The notes under the pieces are model-generated. The model did not search any database and had not been told where the DNA came from. It saw nothing but the letters and a program-made list of their open reading frames with translations. From Halocatena pleomorpha (GTDB taxonomy: Archaea; Halobacteriota; Halobacteria; Halobacteriales; Haloarculaceae), in NCBI RefSeq assembly GCF_003862495.1, contig NZ_RRCH01000011.1, forward strand, positions 1 to 64,000: a stretch of DNA of 64,000 nt, in the 5' to 3' direction. Each line of letters opens with the position of its first letter. Positions within the stretch are counted from its first letter, which is position 1. The translations under genes and the position numbers were made by a program. This document shows, piece after piece, positions 45,066-53,879 of this stretch.

Positions 45066-45689
45066 ATGAACAGACGGGAATTTCTCCGCACAGCCGGCGG
45101 CGCTGCGGGGACCGCGGCTGCGACGTCTGCAGTTGCCGGACCAGCCGCCGCTCAGGAGGGTGGAGGTGGCGGATCTGGTCCGATCGACTACGGTGGCTAT
45201 CTGGAGAACGCCAATGGTTGGAGCAGCGGCGGCACAGCCGATAAGACCGGAAAAAGTGAAGTCACCATCGCGGTCGGTCCGGGCAGCTCGAACAAGTTCG
45301 ATCCGGTGGCGGTCCACGTCGATCCCGGCACGAAGATCATCTGGGAGTGGAAGGGACCTGGCCACAACGTCCAAGCTAAAGATGGCCAATTCAAAAGTGA
45401 GACCAAAAGCGAAGGCACCTACGAGCACACTGTCGATAAGAAGGGTGTGATCCCCTATTTCTGCCAACCGCACAAGGGAATGGGAATGTTAGGTGCGATC
45501 GCTGTCGGTCAAGTCCCTCGTAAGTCACCAGCTGCTGCGCAAGAAGTCGAACCCGAGGAGATGGGCGTTCCCATTCAGCCTCACTACGTGGGCTTCGGAG
45601 CCGGACTGATGATGACGACGTCCCTCGTGTTTACGTTCTATCTACTCAAATACGGTGAGAGCGCACACACCAAAGGAGGGAACAGCTAA
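45066..45689 (+). CDS. Membrane-anchored halocyanin of the bc cluster
   Basis: The 207-residue protein begins NRREFLRTAGGAAG, a twin-arginine signal. A cupredoxin domain follows (about 40-145) with ligands in GPGHNVQAK (His), YFCQPHKGMGM (Cys, His, Met). A C-terminal membrane helix (YVGFGAGLMMTTSLVFTFYL) anchors it. It probably passes electrons from the bc complex to an oxidase. Start ATG 45066; the upstream frame is not protein-like. The next gene starts at its last base. Confidence 0.9.
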   Translation: MNRREFLRTAGGAAGTAAATSAVAGPAAAQEGGGGGSGPIDYGGYLENANGWSSGGTADKTGKSEVTIAVGPGSSNKFDPVAVHVDPGTKIIWEWKGPGHNVQAKDGQFKSETKSEGTYEHTVDKKGVIPYFCQPHKGMGMLGAIAVGQVPRKSPAAAQEVEPEEMGVPIQPHYVGFGAGLMMTTSLVFTFYLLKYGESAHTKGGNS

Positions 45690-46078
45690 TGCCATCCGGT
45701 GATAGCAGCTACGGAGCGATCCATCGATACGAACCAGCGAGAGAGAGCACAGCAGCGGCGATCGCGATCGTCCTTCTCACCGTGTTCGAAGTCGTGTTCG
45801 TGGGGATGTTCACCTACGGACTCTCTACTGGGTGGGGACTTGATCCGTACGGAAACATGTTTTTGGGCGGCTTGCTCACGCTGATCTTCGTCGATCTCTC
45901 ATTCATCCTCCTACTGTACAGAAAGGAGTTCCTCCCGGACGTGATGGTCGTCAAAAAGCGGCGCCGTAAGTGGGAAGATCTGTACGTGAAAGAAGAAGAC
46001 ATGGACGGACAGACCGCTGCTGATGTCGACGTTTGGGAGAGCATCAAACAAACGGTGTACCCGTACTACAAACGGTGA
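45689..46078 (+). CDS. Conserved small membrane protein of the bc cluster
   Basis: A 129-residue protein with two membrane helices (IAIVLLTVFEVVFVGMFTYG and FLGGLLTLIFVDLSFILLLY) and a basic-to-acidic C-terminal tail (VVKKRRRKWEDLYVKEEDM). It lies between halocyanin and Rieske genes in the order usual for haloarchaea (I believe DUF7318). It could be a small bc complex subunit; this is inference. Confidence 0.8.
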   Translation: MPSGDSSYGAIHRYEPARESTAAAIAIVLLTVFEVVFVGMFTYGLSTGWGLDPYGNMFLGGLLTLIFVDLSFILLLYRKEFLPDVMVVKKRRRKWEDLYVKEEDMDGQTAADVDVWESIKQTVYPYYKR

Positions 46079-46084
46079 ATACGT

Positions 46085-46972
46085 ATGGCACAAGGAGATA
46101 ATGACAAATATCCGGCTGAAACTGGCCGTCGACGGTTCGTGAAAGGTGTGGTAGGTGCGGCGTCGCTGGGTGCGGTTGCGACCGGCACCGGCGTCGCAAC
46201 GACCTCGCTCACGTCCTCGTCGGGAGAAGGTGGTGGTATTACGAAGTACAGGGCGATCGAGAACACGGGCGGCCCAGCCCCCCGTGGTATGCCTCAGATC
46301 CCGATCAAGATCGGGAGCAACGGCGAAATCATTGGGCGATGGCCCGAGCCAAAAGAGGTGAAACAGGGCGGGAAGACGGTCACTGTTGCGGAAACCAACA
46401 TCGGTGGCACCACCTACACCACGGAGTGGTTCCAGTACTGTGGCGTCCAAACCTACGCAGGGATCGATCCCGAGGCCGACCAGGACAACGTTTTCAAGTC
46501 AGCGTCGAGTCCCAATTACGAATGGCAAAGCAGCGAACTGTCAGCTGGTGATCCGCTCACGCTCGATCATTTCAGCAATTACAAGGAATGGGGCAACGAC
46601 ATCGGTAAAAGCGGTCTTGGGAAGCCTGCGGACGCCACGTGGCGATCGAACAACACTGAAACCGCGATTCCGGTCCAAGTGCTACGGAGCAAGCGGATCG
46701 AGGAGATGGCCAAAAACGACAAGTGGCTGGAGGCGAGCACGGACCAGGGTGTCATCGCATGGCTCAATAAGTGCACCCACTTCTGTTGTGTGCCCGGTTA
46801 CAAGGCGTTCGGCGGGAGCGCCCGGTTCGGTGCCGAAAATAAGGTGTACTGTCAGTGTCACCAGTCCGTGTACGATCCGTTCAGCGTCATCGAAACGTCC
46901 TTTACGGCGCTTCCCCGACCGGCTGGTGATAGCAGCAGCGAGTCGGAAGGCAGCGGTGGTGGAGGGGAGTAA
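46085..46972 (+). CDS. Rieske iron-sulfur protein
   Basis: The 295-residue protein has a Tat-type signal (GRRRFVKGVVGAASLGAVATG) and a long extra middle region (about 110-225). The [2Fe-2S] motifs are box 1 CTHFCC at 230-235 (Cys-230, His-232, Cys-235) and box 2 CQCH at 256-259 (Cys-256, His-259 as ligands, Cys-258 for the disulfide). It is the Rieske subunit of the bc complex. It ends in a Ser/Gly/Glu-rich tail. Confidence 0.92.
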   Translation: MAQGDNDKYPAETGRRRFVKGVVGAASLGAVATGTGVATTSLTSSSGEGGGITKYRAIENTGGPAPRGMPQIPIKIGSNGEIIGRWPEPKEVKQGGKTVTVAETNIGGTTYTTEWFQYCGVQTYAGIDPEADQDNVFKSASSPNYEWQSSELSAGDPLTLDHFSNYKEWGNDIGKSGLGKPADATWRSNNTETAIPVQVLRSKRIEEMAKNDKWLEASTDQGVIAWLNKCTHFCCVPGYKAFGGSARFGAENKVYCQCHQSVYDPFSVIETSFTALPRPAGDSSSESEGSGGGGE

Positions 46973-46978
46973 GCAACG

Positions 46979-47782
46979 ATGAGCTTAGAACCTCGGGACG
47001 ACCACGATCACGACGCTTGGTTGGAGAGCAAGGACCTCTCGCCGGTCGAGCGGGGGTATCTCAGTACGCTCATGTGGCTCGACAAGCGGTTTCGCGTCGT
47101 CGACTACCTGGAGCTGTTAGAGAACCTCTACTATAAGGTCAACCTCCAGATGCCAAAGAGCCACACAGAACAGTACAACCTTGATAACAAGTTCTGGTAC
47201 TGGTATCCGTTGTACTCGCTCGGCTTTTTCTCGCTATTAGCGTACCTCGTTGCCGCGTTCAGCGGCGCACTGCTCGGGTTTTACTACTCGCCTGGCGCCA
47301 CCGGTGCGGGTGGTAACCCAGAGATAGCCTATCAACAGCTTGAGTTCATCATGATGGATCTGAACTTCGGGTACATGCTCCGGAGTATCCATCGGTGGTC
47401 TGCCCAGGTGATGACCGCCGCAGTATTTTTACACATGCTCCGGGTGTATTTCACTGGCTCGTACAAGGAGCCTCGGGAACTCAACTGGCTGCTCGGGATC
47501 GTACTCATCTCGCTCACGCTAGTGTTCGGCTATTCCGGCTATCTGTTGACGTGGGACCAACTCGCCTACTGGGCCAGCCAGATCGGCGTCGAGATGGCGC
47601 TGTCAATACCATTATTGGGTGAGTGGGTCGCAAACCTCATCTTCGGTGGATTTACTCCGAATCCCGCAACACTTCAACGGATGTATATCATGCACGTGTT
47701 CTTACTGCCGTTCATCGTGACGGCCCTGATCGCCATCCACATCGGGATCGTCTGGATGCAAGGTATCGCGGAACCACACTGA
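46979..47782 (+). CDS. Cytochrome b, N-terminal (cytochrome b6-like) subunit
   Basis: The 267-residue protein has four core helices carrying both b hemes. His pairs can be seen in SIHRWSAQVMTAAVFLHMLR and in MHVFLLPFIVTALIAIHIG. The KEPRELNWLLGIVLISLTL segment is typical. It is separate from the C-terminal part, as in b6f-type complexes. It follows the Rieske gene by 6 bases. Confidence 0.92.
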   Translation: MSLEPRDDHDHDAWLESKDLSPVERGYLSTLMWLDKRFRVVDYLELLENLYYKVNLQMPKSHTEQYNLDNKFWYWYPLYSLGFFSLLAYLVAAFSGALLGFYYSPGATGAGGNPEIAYQQLEFIMMDLNFGYMLRSIHRWSAQVMTAAVFLHMLRVYFTGSYKEPRELNWLLGIVLISLTLVFGYSGYLLTWDQLAYWASQIGVEMALSIPLLGEWVANLIFGGFTPNPATLQRMYIMHVFLLPFIVTALIAIHIGIVWMQGIAEPH

Positions 47783-47864
47783 ACGGTCGATTGCTATCTC
47801 CGCTTATCCGATCGGACTAACAAAACGTTGAAGGTAGCGCGATGGCAACTCAAGATAACGAACA

Positions 47865-48634
47865 ATGACCGAGAGCGACTCCACTGACGATGCCATCCGA
47901 ACAGACGGAACCGGCATCGTCGCCCCGGACGACGAAACCCCAACGTGGAGCGATCGGAAAGGTCGCACACAGGGGCTATCCCGGTTGACCTACGAGTATT
48001 TCGAGCGTGCTCGCCGTGAGGACCAAGACCTGCGGACCGAATCGAGCTACATTGAGCGCGACGTGCTCGGGTTCCCGTCTTGGCCCCACGAAACCATCCG
48101 GAACCTCGCTATCGCGTCCTTTTTCGTCGGTATGATCCTCTTTCTCTCAGCGACCCTCCCGCCGCACCTCGACGCACCGGCGAACTCCGCCCAGACGCCG
48201 GAAGTCATTCTTCCGGACTGGTATCTGTACTGGTCGTTCGGACTGCTCAAGCTCGGTCCGCTCAACCCAGAGATGTCCGTCCTCGGCGGACAGAAACTGA
48301 TGTCCGATCGTACCTACGGGGTGCTTGCGAACCTCGTCATCGTTGGTGCGATCGCTATCGTGCCGTTCTTGAACAAAGGATCGGCGCGCGTCCCGTTGAA
48401 CAACCGTTTTGGGCCGCCATCGGTGTGTCCGGCGTGGTCTTCTCGATCACGATCGCCACGCTCTCGGTCAAAAACCTCATGCCGACGATGATGCCGCCAC
48501 ACCTACTGTTCGATCTGACGTTCCTGCTTCCGATCGTTGCCGGCTGTCTGACCTACGCGGTGCTCAAAACGATGCGCGAAGGGTACATGTACGAACTGAA
48601 CCGACGGTACTATCGACTCCGACCCCCCCGGTAA
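47865..48634 (+). pseudogene. Cytochrome b, C-terminal subunit, interrupted by a one-base frameshift
   Basis: Two frames together make one full protein. From ATG 47865 the first frame gives the N-terminus and helices 5-6 (ASFFVGMILFLSATLP, YWSFGLLKLGPLNPEMS, LANLVIVGAIAIVPFLN) through GSARVP. The sequence then continues in the other frame, VEQPFWAAIGVSGVVFS, NLMPTMMPPHLLFDLTFL and so on, ending at 48634. The total of 770 bases is one short of a multiple of three, so one base is missing near 48394-48396. Repaired it would be 256 residues. A sequencing error, a real mutation or programmed frameshifting are all possible; the essential partner genes look intact. Confidence 0.8.
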
Positions 48635-48734
48635 GTCGTTTTCCGTCATCGGCCGGATGGATACAATTCCGTTACACTAATATTACTACGCTAAAATACG
48701 TTGTAACCGAGCGTTCTCGCTCAGTGATCGGATC

Positions 48735-49181
48735 GTGAGTACGAGCACCAACCAGCAGATCGACCAGTCGAACCGAGAGACAAAGAACAGCAAGCGTATA
48801 CGGCTGGACGGGAGCACACACCGGATCATTGAAATCGGGCGAGACAGTACGTCGGTGTTTTCTGATGGGACGATGTATCAGTTGTATCTGTATCACATCC
48901 TCGTTGACTCTACGAACGATTTCTCAAGAGGATTTGAAGCCGGTCCGGTCGACATCGATGTTGGAAACGGCTATCGGCAGTTCCCAGTCGATCGCGTGTT
49001 GCGCGTTGAAGAGTATCCGCTGCTGATAGAGGGTCGTCGGACGAGCATTACGGAGTGGGTTGTCGCCGTCGGTGAACGCGATCTCGCCTCCCAAGCGAAG
49101 TGGAAGGGGTTGCCCAAACCGATCGAACAGGAGTTGTCCTATCGCTGCCGGCCCTCATCGTACATCGACACGCGGCCGTGA
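48735..49181 (+). CDS. Uncharacterised protein
   Basis: A 148-residue soluble acidic protein starting at GTG 48735, with TATA-like sequences at about 48678-48697. Visible pattern: a polar N-terminus, then beta strands HRIIEIGRDSTSVFSDGT, LYLYHILVD and WVVAVGERD. No known motif is recognised. It follows the bc operon by 100 bases and may or may not be linked to it. Confidence 0.6.
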   Translation: MSTSTNQQIDQSNRETKNSKRIRLDGSTHRIIEIGRDSTSVFSDGTMYQLYLYHILVDSTNDFSRGFEAGPVDIDVGNGYRQFPVDRVLRVEEYPLLIEGRRTSITEWVVAVGERDLASQAKWKGLPKPIEQELSYRCRPSSYIDTRP

Positions 49182-49342
49182 ACGCCGATAAGAGAGACGC
49201 TAGGGCTGTTTCTGTGACAACATGTCGCTTTCCTCCGAGACCGACCGACACTCACGCCTCACACGGAGGAACGGGTGAAACGTGGGTGTACTGGTCGGTA
49301 CTGCTTTGCAAAGTATTTGTTCTTGGCCGATAATACACGGAT

Positions 49343-50860
49343 ATGCAGAGGCGCACGGTGGAACGAATCGAAGGTTGGCCCTCCCGTCAGTTCACTCAAG
49401 GGGATGTCGGACTGCGTGATCTGGCGAGTGCCGGATTCAGCGGGGCAGTACACGCTGGCACGTGGATACTCATGTCTGAGGGCCAAAGTGTCGGTGTCTT
49501 CGATGGTGATGTTGATGAGATAACGTCTGTTGGAACGATTTACATCAGCCCTGATCCGGTCCTCCCGGTACTCTTCTCGATGTTAGAACAAGAACCCGTT
49601 CGGAGTAGCTCCCATCACACCACACGGGTTCCGCTCAAAAACCAGACCAACGCGTTCGACGATTGGAATGGCCGGCAGGAGTACATCGGTTATCTCCGGT
49701 TGTCTTCCGATGGGGACGAGTACTACGTCGTGTACGATCAAACCGGCTCGACGAGCGTCGCGTTCGTCGGACCGGAGAATCGGTTTTTGACCAACGAACA
49801 GGCCGACACCATCGGCCACACTATCACTGGCGAGTACACAGTCGCGATCGCACCCATCGCCCCGACTCCGGTCTCGAAACCGGCGAACAAAACGCCGTCA
49901 GACGCGTCGCCCAGCGCGCTTCCGGGGCAGTCAGAGCGTCTGATTACCGACGGGGCGAGCGAGAGCGTCGAGGATCTTCGACGACGCATCACCGCACTTG
50001 AGCGCGAGCGCGACGCACTCAAAACCGAACGAGACAACCTCCTCGAAGAGCGGGATCACCTCAACGCGAAGATCACACGATTACAAGAGCAACTCAATGA
50101 CCTCGAATCGGCGTCCACGTCTCGGACCTCGTCTACCAACACAAGCAACGCGACGGAGTTAGTCCCTGAGAAGGCGCTGTCGGGCACCTCGCTGTTCGTT
50201 CGGTACCATAACCAAAACCGGGCGACGCTCACCGACGCATACCACGGGGAGGCCCCTCCTGAGGAGGTAAACGACAACCTTACGCTTGAACACCACACGA
50301 GCTTCGACGCCGAAAACACGGTCGTTGAAAACGAACCGTTTGAGCAGTTTCTTACCGATTCCATCGAGTTCGATGTCGTTTCGTGGGTCGTTCGGGACCT
50401 GCTTCATGTCATCTATAATGCGGGGTATGAAGACGACTTGGCAGAACTGTACGATTACATCCCGGATATCGATAGGGCGGCACTTCACGCGCGCAACACC
50501 GTCGACAGCACCTCGATCTACTTCGACGTGGTGTGTTTCGACAAGCGCGGCGATCCGCTGTTGGTAATCAACATCCACGATTCGAACGACCCGACCACGG
50601 AGATGGAACTAGAAACGCTGCTTGACGACGCGAGCGTGGCGGCGAGCGAGTGGCCGGTGACGGGTGCACTGCTCGTTACCACAAGCTACTTCGAATCGAA
50701 CGCGCTCACCGTCGCTGACGACGCTACGGCCGGTGGTGGTGGGCTGTTTAGCAGTTCTAGTAGAGCGAACTACGTCCGACTCTCCAGAAAGAGTGGGTTC
50801 CACCTCTGTCTCGTTGAAGCACGCCAGCGGCAGTTTCACGTTGCGATGCCGGATCTCTGA
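49343..50860 (+). CDS. Conserved haloarchaeal protein with central coiled coil
   Basis: The 505-residue protein has an N-terminal domain (about 1-165) and a linker. A coiled coil at about 210-255 follows (LRRRITALERERDALKTERD and on). The C-terminal domain at about 275-505 includes ISIYFDVVCFDKRGDPLLVINIHD-like strands (quoted here as YFDVVCFDKRGDPLLVINIH). No membrane segment. I believe it is of the family catalogued as DUF7527. Function unknown. The start has a TATA-like TATTTG about 30 bases upstream. Confidence 0.75.
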   Translation: MQRRTVERIEGWPSRQFTQGDVGLRDLASAGFSGAVHAGTWILMSEGQSVGVFDGDVDEITSVGTIYISPDPVLPVLFSMLEQEPVRSSSHHTTRVPLKNQTNAFDDWNGRQEYIGYLRLSSDGDEYYVVYDQTGSTSVAFVGPENRFLTNEQADTIGHTITGEYTVAIAPIAPTPVSKPANKTPSDASPSALPGQSERLITDGASESVEDLRRRITALERERDALKTERDNLLEERDHLNAKITRLQEQLNDLESASTSRTSSTNTSNATELVPEKALSGTSLFVRYHNQNRATLTDAYHGEAPPEEVNDNLTLEHHTSFDAENTVVENEPFEQFLTDSIEFDVVSWVVRDLLHVIYNAGYEDDLAELYDYIPDIDRAALHARNTVDSTSIYFDVVCFDKRGDPLLVINIHDSNDPTTEMELETLLDDASVAASEWPVTGALLVTTSYFESNALTVADDATAGGGGLFSSSSRANYVRLSRKSGFHLCLVEARQRQFHVAMPDL

Positions 50861-50861
50861 A

Positions 50862-51167
50862 TTACCCTTCGACTTCCGCAACCTCGTCGATCTTCATCCC
50901 ACTGAGCTTCTCGTTGATCTCATCAAGCTTCCCATCGAGGTCGCTGACGAATTCGTCGGTCCGATCAGTCGTGATCGCTCCTTGACTCGATGGCTCGATC
51001 AGATCCTCCTCTTCGAGGACGCGAAGCGAATACCGCACCTTATGGTGGGGATACCCGGTCTCATTGGACATCTTCACGATTCCGATCGGCTCGTTCGTGA
51101 TAACCATCTTGAGCACCTGTAAGTGCCGTTCCAACATATCGACCTCTTTCTCCAGTCTATCTATCAT
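50862..51167 (-). CDS. Winged-helix DNA-binding protein with C-terminal helix
   Basis: The 101-residue protein starts with a helix (RLEKEVDMLERHLQVLKMVI). A winged helix follows, GIVKMSNETGYPHHKVRYSL as HTH and EEEDLIEPSSQGAI as the wing, then a C-terminal helical part that could dimerise (DLDGKLDEINEKLSGM). It is a predicted transcription factor. Target unknown. It has a good promoter (see next entry) and is tail to tail with the coiled-coil gene. Confidence 0.8.
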   Translation of the reverse strand: MIDRLEKEVDMLERHLQVLKMVITNEPIGIVKMSNETGYPHHKVRYSLRVLEEEDLIEPSSQGAITTDRTDEFVSDLDGKLDEINEKLSGMKIDEVAEVEG

Positions 51168-51192
51168 GGCACTTGTTAACTTGTGTTTGATG

Positions 51193-51200
51193 CTTTTAAA
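51193..51200 (-). promoter_or_regulatory. TATA box of the winged-helix gene
   Basis: On the minus strand TTTAAAAG lies 26-33 bases before ATG 51167. That is the spacing expected for a leaderless haloarchaeal transcript. Confidence 0.55.
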
Positions 51201-51433
51201 TGTTGCTGTCTTCTCGAAAAACCTAGTTATCGTGTGGGGTACGTTACCACCCCAGATCGGTTACGGCCCGGACGGCTGATCGGCGCCGAGCCAGAACGAC
51301 CACACTCAATTGGATAATAGGTTTGGGGACGTTTAAATCGACCACAATCAGGGAGAACGCGCAGAACGTTGTTCGGCAGACAGGCAACGCTGGTATCGAA
51401 ATCTGTTTAGCGCGGTGGCAGGAACGTCCGCGT

Positions 51434-52780
51434 ATGACTGTAACCATCGTCGGCTCGCAGCTCGGCGACGAGGGGAAGGGCGGTATCGTCGATCTGTATG
51501 GCGATTCCGCGGATATCGTCGTCCGATACCAAGGCGGAGACAACGCCGGCCACACCGTCGTGCACGACGGCGAGACGTACAAGCTCTCGCTCGTTCCCAG
51601 CGGTGTCGTTCGTGGCACAACGGGCGTTATCGGTAACGGCTGTGTCGTCAATCTGGCGACGCTGTTCGAGGAGATCGACACCCTCAGGGAACGCGGGTTG
51701 GAACCGGACGTTCGGATCGCTGCGCGCGCTCACGTGATTTTGCCGTACCACCGTGTGCTTGATGGCATCGAAGAGGAGGCGAAAGACGATCTCGCGGCGG
51801 GAACGACCGGCCGGGGGATCGGTCCGACGTACGAGGACAAAGCGGGCCGCCGCGGGATCCGAGTCGGGGATCTGCTCGATCCGGAAGTGCTCCGCAAACG
51901 GCTCGAATACGCCGTTTCACACAACCGGGCGCTCGCAACGGATGTGTACGGCATCGATCCGGGTGAATCGTTCGATGTTGATCATCTGTATGAAGCGTGT
52001 CGGGACTTCGCTCAGCGGCTCGAAAACAGGGAGATGGTCGTCAATTGCGGTGAGTTCCTGTCTTCCAAGATCGACGCGGGCGCAACTGCCATGTTGGAGG
52101 GCGCACAGGGAACTGCCATCGACATCGACCACGGCATCTATCCCTACGTCACGTCCTCGAACACCACCGCAACCGGTGCACCGGCGGGAACGGGACTCAG
52201 TCCAGCAACGGTCGGCACCGGAGAGATCGTCGGCATCGTAAAGGCGTATCTCTCCCGCGTCGGTACCGGACCGCTTCCGACGGAACTCGGACACGTCGAG
52301 GGTCAGACCCCGACCGACGGCGGGAATCCGACAGCCAGTGATATCGCTACGTACATTCGGGACGAAGGCGGGGAATATGGTACTGTCACCGGTCGGCCGC
52401 GCCGCGTCGGCTGGCTCGACATGCCGATGCTCCGGCACGCGGCCCGAGCGAACGGCTTCACCGGACTCGCCGTGAACCATCTCGACGTGCTCGCAGGTTT
52501 AGAGGAGGTGCAGGTCGGTCACGCCTACGAACTCGATGGGGAGACGCTGTATTCAATGCCGACGACCACTGAGCAGTGGGGGCGGTGTGGGGTCGTAACG
52601 AAGACATTCGAAGGATGGCCCGAAATTGACCCTGCAGTCGTCGAACAGGGTTATGGGTCACTTCCTGACGCGGCACGAACGTATCTCGACTACATCAGTG
52701 CGGAGCTGTCGACGCCGATCTACGCGGTCGGTGTCGGTCCGGGACGAGCGGAAACGATCGTCCGCGAAACCCCGTTTTGA
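51434..52780 (+). CDS. purA: Adenylosuccinate synthase
   Basis: PurA makes adenylosuccinate from IMP, aspartate and GTP. The 448-residue protein starts TVTIVGSQLGDEGKGGIVD with the GTP loop, then QGGDNAGHTVV with the catalytic His, TTGRGIGPTYEDK and the central VTSSNTTATGAPAG. The C-terminal LDMPMLRHAARANG and TTTEQW segments complete the family. The upstream frame to 51323 is not part of it. Start ATG 51434. Confidence 0.94.
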   Translation: MTVTIVGSQLGDEGKGGIVDLYGDSADIVVRYQGGDNAGHTVVHDGETYKLSLVPSGVVRGTTGVIGNGCVVNLATLFEEIDTLRERGLEPDVRIAARAHVILPYHRVLDGIEEEAKDDLAAGTTGRGIGPTYEDKAGRRGIRVGDLLDPEVLRKRLEYAVSHNRALATDVYGIDPGESFDVDHLYEACRDFAQRLENREMVVNCGEFLSSKIDAGATAMLEGAQGTAIDIDHGIYPYVTSSNTTATGAPAGTGLSPATVGTGEIVGIVKAYLSRVGTGPLPTELGHVEGQTPTDGGNPTASDIATYIRDEGGEYGTVTGRPRRVGWLDMPMLRHAARANGFTGLAVNHLDVLAGLEEVQVGHAYELDGETLYSMPTTTEQWGRCGVVTKTFEGWPEIDPAVVEQGYGSLPDAARTYLDYISAELSTPIYAVGVGPGRAETIVRETPF

Positions 52781-52829
52781 ACAGTCCCGACCCGGCACGC
52801 TTTTGGCTCGAAGCATCGAGTGAACAAGT

Positions 52830-53024
52830 ATGAAGGAGACGTTGATGGATATCCTGTGTTGTCCTCTTGACAAAGAAACGCTTGAGCTTGAAGTGACTCA
52901 GACGGACCAAAGCCAAACGGAGACGGAAATCATCGACGGAGAACTCGTCTGTGCTGAATGTGGTACGAAGTATCCGATCGAGGATGGAATTCCGAACTTA
53001 TTGCCCCCTGACATGAGAGAGTGA
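52830..53024 (+). CDS. Trm112-family protein
   Basis: The 64-residue protein folds as a zinc-bound Trm112: MDILCCPLDKETLEL near the start and CAECGTKYPIEDGIPNLLP after it, with cysteines 10/11, 41 and 44. Trm112 is the activating partner of several tRNA, rRNA and protein methyltransferases. It lies 49 bases after purA. Confidence 0.85.
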   Translation: MKETLMDILCCPLDKETLELEVTQTDQSQTETEIIDGELVCAECGTKYPIEDGIPNLLPPDMRE

Positions 53025-53075
53025 GGCGTGCCTGAACCTGTACTTTTTTTACGCCCACACCCATTTAAGTAACCC

Positions 53076-53666
53076 GTGCAGGATAGTCTCACCGTTGATG
53101 TCAATCCCGAAGGGATGCACACGCTTAGGGTCCCCGAGAGCTTCGAGACACAGGGAGGGTTCGATGTCGTCCTGCGGAATCACGGTGAGTCGACGCACGT
53201 GTATCTCAACCTTGATGCCGAACTGTCGGAGGTCGCTACGCTCGACGCCACCAACTACTACATCGAACAGGGAGAGACGCTCTCGCTTACGATTCCGGTT
53301 TCTTCGGGGATAGCAGTTGAAGGAGAATTGACAGTTGCGACCGCGTACGGCAGCGAAAAGCGACTCGTTCCCGTCTCCATCAAGCCGGCCCCGCCGGATC
53401 ACTCGTCAGTCAATGTCGATTCGACGCTGTCGGGATCACGCCGTCCACGACGAACAAACGGAGCGGGTCCGACGCCGTCCCCACCCAGAAAACGACCGAC
53501 CATCGACGAACAGACGATTCGCCGGGCGCTGCCAGCAGTCGTGTTCGGCACGATCGCTATCGCGCTCGCGCTTTCTTCGGTCTTCGTTGCTGGTGGATTG
53601 CGGATCGGTCTCGGCCTATTGGCACTCCTCGCTGGCTCTATCGTGATCGTTCAGCTCTCAGACTGA
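53076..53666 (+). CDS. Conserved haloarchaeal membrane protein
   Basis: A 196-residue protein starting at GTG 53076. It has an N-terminal beta domain (about 1-105: FDVVLRNHGESTHVYLNLD), a basic Pro/Arg linker and two C-terminal membrane helices (VVFGTIAIALALSSVFVAGG and LGLLALLAGSIVIVQLSD). I believe it is of the DUF7524 type. Function unknown. The N-terminal part resembles an immunoglobulin-like fold on a membrane anchor. Confidence 0.72.
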   Translation: MQDSLTVDVNPEGMHTLRVPESFETQGGFDVVLRNHGESTHVYLNLDAELSEVATLDATNYYIEQGETLSLTIPVSSGIAVEGELTVATAYGSEKRLVPVSIKPAPPDHSSVNVDSTLSGSRRPRRTNGAGPTPSPPRKRPTIDEQTIRRALPAVVFGTIAIALALSSVFVAGGLRIGLGLLALLAGSIVIVQLSD

Positions 53667-53734
53667 CGATTGACGACGCGTCGTTCTGGGACAATCGGAC
53701 TGGGAACAGCTACTTAGTTCGTTTCAATTATTAC

Positions 53735-53796
53735 CAGTGTGAGCTTCTCATGGTTGCTATCGAAACACAGATGATTGCTCGAATCGGCTCACACTG
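53735..53796. repeat. 10-bp inverted repeat upstream of the TetR gene
   Basis: CAGTGTGAGC (53735-53744) and GCTCACACTG (53787-53796) are exact inverted copies, 42 bases apart. The spacer has no obvious structure. It could be a site for a dimeric or paired regulator, or a cruciform. Confidence 0.35.
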
Positions 53797-53818
53797 CTGT
53801 CCAATTCCACAACACATT

Positions 53819-53868
53819 TAACTGACTGGCCAGTTAGCGACAATACGGTCTAACTGGCCAGTCAGTTA
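53819..53868. promoter_or_regulatory. Double-palindrome operator of the TetR-family gene
   Basis: Two 19-base half-sites (53819-53837 and 53850-53868) are perfect inverted copies of each other, 12 bases apart. Each holds the palindrome ACTGGCCAGT (53825-53834 and 53853-53862, 28 bp centre to centre). The site follows the TATA-like CATTTAAC and covers the expected transcription start, 11 bases before ATG 53880. Autorepression by two TetR dimers is the natural reading. Confidence 0.75.
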
Positions 53869-53879
53869 CTGCGACAACA

